Shown: in pieces, positions 55,602 through 64,000 of the stretch
Layout: each line of letters begins with the position of its first letter
Position numbering within the stretch: position 1 is the stretch's first letter
Notes under the pieces: model-generated
Databases searched by the model: none
What the model was told of the DNA's origin: nothing
Seen by the model: the letters and a program-made list of their open reading frames with translations, nothing else
Position numbers and translations under genes: made by a program
Source of the DNA: Hyaloperonospora brassicae
Lineage: Eukaryota; Oomycota; Peronosporomycetes; Peronosporales; Peronosporaceae
Assembly: GCA_947650285.1 (NCBI GenBank)
Contig: CANTFL010000007.1
Coordinates: 124,001 to 188,000 of the forward strand
DNA: 64,000 nt
Direction of reading: 5' to 3'

Positions 55602-56164
55602 GGGGCGCTGGGGGGTCAGGCGGCGACGAGCGGACGAGCGGTCGAACGGTCGAGCGGCAGTGTGGGTGCGGTCGACGCGGCGAGCCGAGGAATGCGGTGA
55701 CGGGGCGGCGGTCAATCGAGCGAGGGAGAAAGTGGCTGGAAAAGGACGTGCGGGACGAGAGACCGTCGGATCTGACGACACATGGGTGCGTTTGTGTGTG
55801 GGGGGGGGGGGCGAGGTAGGCTCATACATTGATCAAGTGCAGGGGCGTGGGGCCATCCCCATAGGGACGTTGATGGCTAGGGTCAAGTACAACCCCACGA
55901 CGAGAGTGGTACCAGCGACTAGGGTCGCGCGTTCGGCGGGCGCACGGACGATTAACGTTGAAAGTCTGGTGATTTGGTTCTCCTGTAGCGACACATGTCA
56001 TGCGCTATCCGTCCACCGCTTTGTCACTCACAAGCAAAACGACGTGGAAACGCTGTTGAGTGTGTCTGTCGACCATCGCTTTGGACGGCGCATAGACACG
56101 CAGTGTTCATCTCACTTTGTGGTATGTTACTCATGCGTTGACACGAGAGCGTGTAGTTACCTCG

Positions 56165-56250
56165 TGGCACCGACCCCGGTGGCCGAGTGGGGATAGGCAC
56201 TAGCACCGGATTCGGGAGGTGCCTAGATCGATACCCGCGCAGGGGCGGTG
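56165..56250 (+). repeat. tRNA-like sequence, possible SINE head
   Basis: TGGCCGAGTGG at 56180-56190 matches a polymerase III box A of Leu/Ser-type tRNAs, and GATCGATACCC at 56226-56236 resembles box B, with tRNA-like spacing of 46 nt. The arms AGGCAC and GTGCCT lie between them. The acceptor and T stems do not pair properly, so it is not a functional tRNA gene. A tRNA-derived SINE (such elements are known in Phytophthora) or a tRNA pseudogene would fit. Confidence 0.35.
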
Positions 56251-57048
56251 CGGTTACACGTCTCTGACGAGCGGCTAACAAAGCCTGACATAGCGAGTCG
56301 TACGCGTACCCGAATATGTCGCAAACCTTCTCTCTCTTTAGGTCCACGTGGCAATTCCCGCGAAGTCAAATCACCTTTCGCAAATACACGACGAAATAAG
56401 GACGGGAAACCCCCTGAGTTTGTGCTCGTTTTGGCTGCGCCGACGATTTCCGGAATGCTGCGAAACACTTAATGGCTAAGGAGAGCAAAACGGAAGCACT
56501 GCTCGCGCATGAAGCGAGGGAAGACAAACACCTCGAGAGTATGGCTATGTGATCGATAGGAGCAGGGAGCACTTTACCGGATAATGGCCTCGATTTGGTT
56601 AAAGTCACGAAAGCCATGTTATTACCATTGATGCCAACAAAACTCGCAAAACAGTTGATCACAGTACTTGGCGACCGTTCGTGACGGGGCACGCGCTACG
56701 CCTTCACCGACAAAATGGTTGGAAAAAACGATCCACTCTGTCAATTGTGTAGACAGTGTCTCGTGATCGTACGTAGTTTTTCGCGTAGAGGAAGCGCCAA
56801 ACGAGTAAACGTAATGCTTTGTCAAAGACGGAAAAGGAAAGCCATTTTTGGTAATAAAATAGCGTTTCAAAAATAGATGCCAGCTCTACAAATGTTGAAT
56901 TTCAAACATGTATGCTAGCCATCCACTCGTTGCGCGCGTATCTAGCGCTTAGCGGTAATTTCGCTTGCTGGCATCATGTTCCATATCCCTGATGAGCAGT
57001 AAGTTGTCAACTACTGCCAAATGATACCCTCATCGGCAAGACTCTCTC

Positions 57049-57155
57049 AATATTACCTTCCAAAGTAATATTTTAGACTACTACCCTCGATTGTGGTGTT
57101 TTCAAAATAGTGTCCGCTAAGATAATATTCATACCGACATCCTTATGAGTATGAA
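57049..57155. repeat. Two small hairpins upstream of the degraded LTR
   Basis: AATATTAC (57049-57056) pairs with GTAATATT (57065-57072). TTCATAC (about 57128) pairs with GTATGAA (ending about 57155). Spacing is looser than in the Gypsy element. Confidence 0.4.
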
Positions 57156-57783
57156 TGGCATACAGTACATCAAGCTCATCCCGTTGCTTTGTTGAATGCT
57201 ATTCACAAGGTCATTGGAGACAAATTACGCAAGCTAGCACCTATAGCACAACAATCAAAGACACAGGGAGCAGCGACGAAGATGGCGTGACCCACGACAT
57301 ATAACATGACAGGAAAATGCGTGAGGCACGAAAGAGGACATGTTCGTACAATGTGTCTTTTTTCGCAAGTTACAGCTTCATGCAATGTATAAGAACTATG
57401 TAGCGGATCCCGTTCGTCTCGTGTTGAGCCAACGATAGAGCAAAACTCGAGTCACTCAACGAGGTGAAGTATGAAATAAAAGGCATTGCCACAATGAGAA
57501 GAGCAAACTTTCTTGATGAAAGAAACTACGATGACCATAAGTGGCGTTGTGCAAACAGCCATCCCATGTTGTAATACCTAACATCACTTTTGCCCACAGT
57601 ACCACATACAAGCCTTGCCATTGATTCAGATGCTGTTGTTTTGTAGGCGGCTCTCGAAACGCTATCTCGCGCCACACAACCAAATAACGTCGAGAACCAA
57701 AAAAATAGCGGTTTATCCGTTTTCTCTAGTGTGCTTTCCAGCAGAATCAGGAAGATCGACTGAAGGAAGGAGCATTCCGATAC

Positions 57784-58219
57784 TGTAACGGGGAACTGCT
57801 TACCTTGTACTGGAATACCAGGACGGACTTAGCTTTCGCTGACTACAGTGAAGGCCAGCGTCCTGCTAGGTATAAGCACTACACAGAGGAAGGATGAACA
57901 CCTTAGGCAAGGCTCTAGTTGTAGAAAAAGTAAAACTGTCATTCAATACAATTAAGTCCTATGACTCTTGTCTCTGTTTTGACCTAACTTAATTACATTA
58001 ATATAACTGAACGTATAATGACGTCTACCAACCACCCATTGCGGGCGTCTAGCAGCGATTTTGGGTTGATATAATCACAATATCGACCAACAAGTAGACC
58101 TTTGGGTCATATCAACAATATCACTACAATAGTGATATTATTGAAAGAATATCTAGCTTAATGTTCTTTATTACCATTTCACACAATGGTAATTTCACGT
58201 AACGAGCTACTCCGTTACA
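57784..58219. repeat. Degraded solo LTR of the hairpin Gypsy family
   Basis: Starts TGTAACGGGG and ends CCGTTACA, 436 bp. It is flanked by a near-perfect 5-bp target duplication: GATAC (57779-57783) and AATAC (58220-58224). It is much more diverged from 13712-14102 than the copy at 61476, yet several stems remain paired because both arms changed together. Confidence 0.85.
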
Positions 58220-58224
58220 AATAC

Positions 58225-59897
58225 CATATGCTGCTAAAAAACTATTCTTACCTTGTCTACCCATCGGTGGGTCGGGCTTCACGTTATCATGAAAAATTTA
58301 GTCGGTGTGAATCCTAGCATCACCTGGGATCGGTAGATGGAGATAGTACATGTAAAACTACAAAGATCTTGGAACTCGTTTATAGCGCTCTTGTGGAGTC
58401 ACCACACTTTGCGGAAAAGAGATTTGTCAAAAGACGGCTATATTTGATCCCGCTTGAACTGATTTTGATTACTTAAGCCGTCTATGGTATAGTATCGCGG
58501 CATTTATTGAGTCCTACTGCATTTGAAGTTTTGAAGAGGGCTCTAGAAACCCTAGCAATACAATTCATGACCGATTTTCTACGCAGGTACAAGCGGTTTA
58601 TGCTCATCGAGAGGCCAGAGATCCTCTAGGAGGATAGATAGGCCGACATTCGCGTTTATAATACCGAATCAAATTATCTTTGTTGTATATCCGACAAATT
58701 TTATACTCAGAAATATATGTATATGAGCATCTTAGGTCTGGTTGCCATGCGATTTTTTGCCGTAGTGATATTCCTCTTGTATCACCTGATAAGCATCGAG
58801 TTTCGTTCTTGTCTAAGCACGATAGGTCGGTACTAAATCGTGTATTATAACTGGTCCATATCTTAGATCTTGGGTCGTGTATCGCCTACCCTACGAACTA
58901 CGATCAATGGATGAAGTACGCTACTCGTACTGGTATATTATATTCTTATAAAAGTCTTGTCCCGGGCTTGATCCGAACTGTCGAGAAAAAGTCCAAATCT
59001 AGATTACCACTTTAATCGGCTTAGAAATTTACTGCACTGTTCCATTATTTTTGAATGATGTAAGGACCTTTTTACCACTATATCCGACACCATTATATCA
59101 CCGGAAGTGTACAATTCAAATTTTGACACAAATATCACACTTGTAACACTCTATATTCTTGTCCATAAACCATCGCACATAATGTCGAAATATTTACGCA
59201 ATAAAATCGTCGATATCATCCACATCGGCAAATTTTATCAATTCTACCCCATTTCAATCACCACGTAGCATATACATTCTAGTAAGGCCCGGACCTAAGC
59301 ACAATACGCATGCACAGGAAATTTATTAGCAATAGAGCTATCCCTATTGCTAATAAATATTCTGTCAGGTAATCTAGTGATACGAAGATAATTCAATAGG
59401 GTGCTGGATTGCCGAAATCAAGGATGAACTAATCTGGACGACTTAGAATGCAGTAACGGGATTACATCGAGGAAAGAAACATAGAATGTAAAAAACAATG
59501 TTTTCTTATTGATGTAAATGTGGTGTAGGAAGCAAGTCTTCAAAAGGCGTGGAGGCAGTATGGATCCTCAAAAGTGACACAATGAGCTTGGCGATACGAA
59601 ATCATTTTGAGGCGTCATTAATCTATCTAATACGTAGTTCATATATCAAAAGATGCGATACACTGCATTTAAAATGCATTTGTGGATATTAGGCGAATAA
59701 TTTGACATTTTGAGAAGGCAGAACGACTTACAGTAGCCTGTACAATAAATTTATTCTTCGCTGATATATTTTTTACGTTTGCGGTGGTGATCATTATGTC
59801 TCGAGTCACGATACAGGTAGCACTATGATGAAGCAATCAAGCAGCTTGACCATAAAATATTCTATACGCCTTGTCATGCAGAAATATATATCTATAT

Positions 59898-59929
<32 letters not shown>

Positions 59930-61470
59930 CTCACGAGAATTTTCTTGCGTAGAACTTCACAGGTAAAATGCGGTGGAGAAAGCGTGAACAAGAAGGTGAC
60001 AAAATGACGTGTAAACTCTCTTGCATTAGCATCAAAGATTTGGACAGGTTAAGAATAGTCGAATTTAACGGGTCGTTTGCCAGGCAAAAACCTTTTTGAC
60101 CAGCTGATATGTCAGGTTATTCGTAAAGCTAAATATATTATGCGCGTTATTATACGATGAATAAAAAAGTTCTTGAATTCAATGTAGATCATGATAACAG
60201 AATGACGACATGAGCAAAATTTTGCCTTGTTTATTCCGTTGGCGACTATGAGTAAGTCATTCAGATATATTTTATTGGTACAAAAGTCATTACAACGCGC
60301 AAAACTTGTATCGATGTTTCCCGGAAATGATATTAAATAAGGTAGAACCACATTAGAAATGCTAAATTATAATGCTTTGGAATACTATCTTGTCGCTTGT
60401 ACGTCCATGATAAATGAATTGAATGATCTGGATTAGAAGATTATAATCAAAAAGATAGGTAAAGATTGAAAATCTCGATGTGTAGCTTCAATTCTCTAGT
60501 TAGGCTTTTTCTTATGCCGATTCAAATTACTTTATTCGATAATTCGGCCTTCTCTTTGCGTACCATTGTCAAAATCGAAGCAATTCGGTAATTTCATTAA
60601 GATTAATTATACACTCGACATCGGACAATGTTTGATTCTAATGGACATAAGCAATGGGGAATGTCTACAATGATTTTAAAGAAAATAAATGCAGTAAGAT
60701 GTGTATCTGAAAGTGCCATTATCATGACATTCAAGTACAAAGCAAGGCTTTCAGTTTCGATCAACAATAAGCGCAATTTTGCTACGGCGTCCGCAGTCCT
60801 GGTTAACAATGTCACAGCAGAAGAGGAATTTTGGGCTTCACGGTGAAGTGTATATTTATATTATAATATGTATGGTGCACCAGGTCATCGATTTATGGTG
60901 TCAGAAGCTCGCTATATCGGATCAAAAAATAAATATGACATCGTTGTTGTCTGCAAACACGCGTATATTTATATCAGTATCCAAGTGAAATTTGTGTTTG
61001 CTACCGGAGGTCACAACACAACTAATTCAAGTATCTAAATTAAAATAGAAAATAGGCTCTTGTAGCGCCCGATGCAAAAGTTAACGTGATGGAGTCAGAT
61101 AACGATGAAGCCAAATCATTATACTCTATATCATCCATTAGATCAGAGAAGTCGCATATTTCGGGAACATACGGAACAACGATTATATTTGGCGAGGGAC
61201 TACATCGGCTCGAAAGAAGAAGAAGGACAAAAAAAGAGTTCGATGAAGGAGCGCTAACCGTGTAAGGCGATGGCATTTACAACATTACCTCTCGACAAAA
61301 ATGTACATATGATGAATGAATTAGTTCACCCTTCCTGTATCGTACATATAATATATAGACTTAATGATAAACGATTTTTTCAGCTGCAATCGATATCAGA
61401 AACATAATCGTTTTTAATTATTAACGTCTGTTTTCTATATGACATAATTGCGGCCTGTACGTAGCGAGAG
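58225..61470. other. AT-rich gene-free DNA
   Basis: No supported gene. Contains a TA-rich microsatellite at about 59884-59929 and a strong hairpin at 59321-59358 (listed separately). Confidence 0.5.
59321..59358. repeat. 15-bp perfect hairpin
   Basis: ATTTATTAGCAATAG (59321-59335) pairs perfectly with CTATTGCTAATAAAT (59344-59358) across an 8-nt loop. It could be the tip of a MITE or an extruding cruciform in AT-rich DNA. Confidence 0.75.
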
Positions 61471-61475
61471 CATTA

Positions 61476-61866
61476 TGTAACGGGGCACACCCTTGCGTAA
61501 CTTAACGCAAGGGTTTTGGGTGCCCCGACGGACGTACACGTGGCAAGCGAGGAAGCGTAGGTAGGGTAAAAGTAGAACTGTTACATTAATATAATTAAAT
61601 CTTTAAACTACTGTCTCTCTGTTTGACTTAGTTTAACTATACTAATATAACTGGATGTATGGTGACGTCTCGTCACCACTCATTGCGCGCGTCTTGCGGC
61701 GATTGGTGGGTTGATATCATCACGATATCAACCAATGAACAGACCCTTTGGTCGACCCTTCAATATCACCACTTTGGTGATATTGTTTAAAGAATATCCA
61801 TCTTTATATTCTTTATTGTCACTTTCCTTAAAGTGACAATTTCATGTAACGGGCTGCCCCGTTACA
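61476..61866. repeat. Solo LTR with intact target-site duplication
   Basis: This 391-bp repeat is the same length as the LTR at 13712-14102 with about two dozen substitutions (about 94% identity by hand). It is flanked by a perfect 5-bp duplication CATTA (61471-61475 and 61867-61871). It arose by insertion of the hairpin Gypsy element followed by LTR-LTR recombination. Confidence 0.95.
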
Positions 61867-61871
61867 CATTA

Positions 61872-64000
61872 GGTATAATCTTGAGGAGCGACAATTATCT
61901 CTCGCCTTCGAAAAATTAAACACATGATGCTCCAGATCTTGCGCACAGCTACAATACAAGATATGTTCAGACATTTTAGCTGAAAACCATCTTTGTCGTA
62001 GCTGATACAATCATGTTATTACATGACGACACGTCTTAATTACTGTCACTTACTATATATATATATATATAACATAATATATACTTGCTACGGTGATAAG
62101 GCCACTTCGGTAATGAAAGTAATGCTTCTTCAATAAGTGTGTGGTCGCACTAATCAACCTTTAAGCAATCTCGTGTCATCAATTATGTCTTCTTGTTCCC
62201 GTTCATAGCGACAACTCACGGTGAGTGGTCTGCTCATACATGTGAACTTTCGCCAATGCTTCTGAATAGCGCAAATGAGAAAGTGAATAAGTATAAGGTA
62301 GTGTTTGCGCTCATTACAACTTCTTTGGTCAGTTTATTGCACACGCATTGTGTAATATGGTAAGTAATTTTAGCATTAAAAGCGTAACACAAGACATCGA
62401 CCGAACATATTATGTCATAACTTTGAGCAAATTACGCACTGTCCAATAGAGCTACAAAAAGAGTACGAATAATGAGCGCTAGATTTCCACTGCTCGCGTA
62501 TCAAAAAATGAGGTTTAAGCTCTTTGTGGTTTTCTCAATACATAAATCCAGCAGACATAAGCTACATACTACAAGATTTCCACCTGTGTCGCATTAGCAC
62601 TAATTTGACAGCGATATAATCATATATGTCAAAATTATCGGACTACTAAGTTTTTGCCGTTAAAAACGACACTTCACAGTGACACAATACATCCAGAACA
62701 GCCATAATACCGCTCATTTATCAGTCAATATTATTCATTGTATCGATATTTTGTTTATCGCGCAAAATTGACATACAAGGATTGGTAAGCAGCTAACCTA
62801 GGTACATGTTACATATAAGAAAAAATTGCATCAGTTCTTGTATATTTGTGACCATCTTGAATATTTATTGCATACAAGTTTTTGTTTTCCTTGAATTAAC
62901 TAACCTCAAAAAGTTTACATTATGTATATAACTCGGAGTAGTTATGCATGCTCTTACAGTGTCATTAGAGTAGATCTTTTACACTGTTATACGTTTTATC
63001 AAGACGTGCCTCACTTCAGATTTTCTACGCAATATTTAGCACTTTTTTTGGAACGTTGGCAATAAAAGATATAACGGTCCAAGATATCACTTGACCTGTT
63101 GTCATATTCAGTATAGATTGTTACCAGTGAATAAATTAGTTTTTCGTCGTAATGAATGGATCGCCTGTATTTCATATCTTAATTAGGAATAGTTCACTAT
63201 GAGCACTTTAATACAATTACCTTGTGACAACAGCTACACATTGATGCTACGTTCATTTAATCATTATTGACAATAGACTTGTCGTATATAGTTAGAAATT
63301 TTACATTTTAAAGTACAATAACATTTTGTTGGAGTTATTATTCTCTAACTTATATCATCGCACACAACGACTTGTTTATCGAGCAACTTGATGGTTAACG
63401 TGGTTTGTTCAAGCAAAGATCGGTCAACATTTGAAACGCGGCTGGCCTTGCTTGTGTGGAAACCAAAGTGAAAAAATTTGATCGGTGGCATTCAATCTAT
63501 GCCATTACACGATCATATTAGTGAATTTCTTGGCATCTGGGCATAACTTGTGACAATAGAATGTGTTTTATGTAAACTTCAACCATACATATATAAAAAT
63601 CGTTGTGCACGTTGAGTCTGCCTTGTGTACAATGCTTCAATTTTCATAAGTAAGCAATATGTTTTATTCCCACTATTGCAAACTTAACTACAAAGTACGA
63701 CGGAAAACCACCAGATTTTTAGACGCCTAGTTTGTCCGTACAGAATTCATTAAGCCTCTAAATAAATATCCTCTGTGCATCTGTATCCTTTTGTAAATTG
63801 TATCAGAAGTAAAGAAGCCAAAATAATGAAACAAATACTTAAGGCCAATAAACCAACTCAGCATCTTCCCGATAATTACTTTGATACAGGCCTCTCCAAA
63901 TACGAGTTGCTTTGAACGCATAAGCCGTTTTCTAGAATTCCTTACGTTTAGTCGTTTTTTGTTGATTTCTCTGCAAAATCTATTTTCGTCCAAGGTTAAT
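61872..64000. other. AT-rich gene-free DNA at the window end
   Basis: No supported gene. A TA microsatellite lies at about 62052-62085. Open frames are short and AT-driven. Confidence 0.5.

Noticed and set aside
54594..55700. 368-codon plus-strand Arg/His/Val-rich frame
   Set aside because: Antisense of NadA. Composition is typical of a shadow frame.
56165..56250. Functional tRNA-Leu or tRNA-Ser gene
   Set aside because: Box A and B are present but the acceptor and T stems do not pair and no anticodon loop is convincing.

Overview
The window looks like a piece of a plant-associated oomycete genome (Peronosporales, Phytophthora or a downy mildew). The evidence is: very short introns (about 40-100 bp) in GC-rich coding exons; a family 7 cellulase; an Arg/Ser-rich presequence on a eukaryotic quinolinate synthase; and oomycete-style Gypsy, Copia and LINE elements sitting in AT-rich gene-poor DNA. 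The species cannot be fixed from the sequence alone.

Layout. 1-3.99 kb holds no recognisable gene but has several inverted repeats. 3.99-5.49 kb is a WD40 gene (-), followed by a short gene stub. 5.8-13.7 kb is AT-rich and carries a badly decayed Copia element and its repeated ends. 13.7-21.0 kb is a Gypsy chromovirus on the minus strand (gag, protease, RT, RNase H, integrase, chromodomain) with an extra long ORF on the opposite strand near its 3' LTR and no 5' LTR. 21-23.3 kb holds another decayed Gypsy RT. 23.5-40.8 kb is a gene-dense island: an unresolved multi-block gene (-), RPL27A (+), an unresolved gene (-), a second one (+), a SIS-domain sugar-phosphate isomerase (+), a frameshifted secreted-protein gene (-), an atypical protein kinase (-), a tandem-AAA ATPase (+), METTL16 (+), a LYR-TPR protein (-) and RTEL1 helicase (+). 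41-43.2 kb is a truncated LINE (-). 43.6-49.1 kb has a WRKY19-type Cys/His-repeat protein (+), UFC1 (-) and a GH7 cellobiohydrolase with an acidic repeat tail (-). 54-55.6 kb is quinolinate synthase NadA (-). 56-64 kb is AT-rich and gene-free, with a tRNA-like sequence and two solo LTRs of the same Gypsy family.

The most unusual signal is structural. The whole Gypsy element, LTR and coding sequence alike, is a near-continuous chain of short perfect inverted repeats (stems about 7-13 bp, loops about 3-10 nt, roughly one every 30-40 nt). The chain begins and ends with the element and is absent from neighbouring genes, the Copia remnant and the LINE. Comparing the LTR copies shows paired, compensatory substitutions in stems. 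The same element has a candidate -1 frameshift cassette at the gag-protease junction and an antisense ORF whose start codon lies in a hairpin loop.

The host genes are mostly housekeeping: translation (RPL27A), RNA methylation (METTL16), genome stability (RTEL1), UFMylation (UFC1), NAD synthesis (NadA). The GH7 cellulase is the one clear candidate for plant interaction. Several are packed head-to-head or tail-to-tail with 13-113 bp between them.
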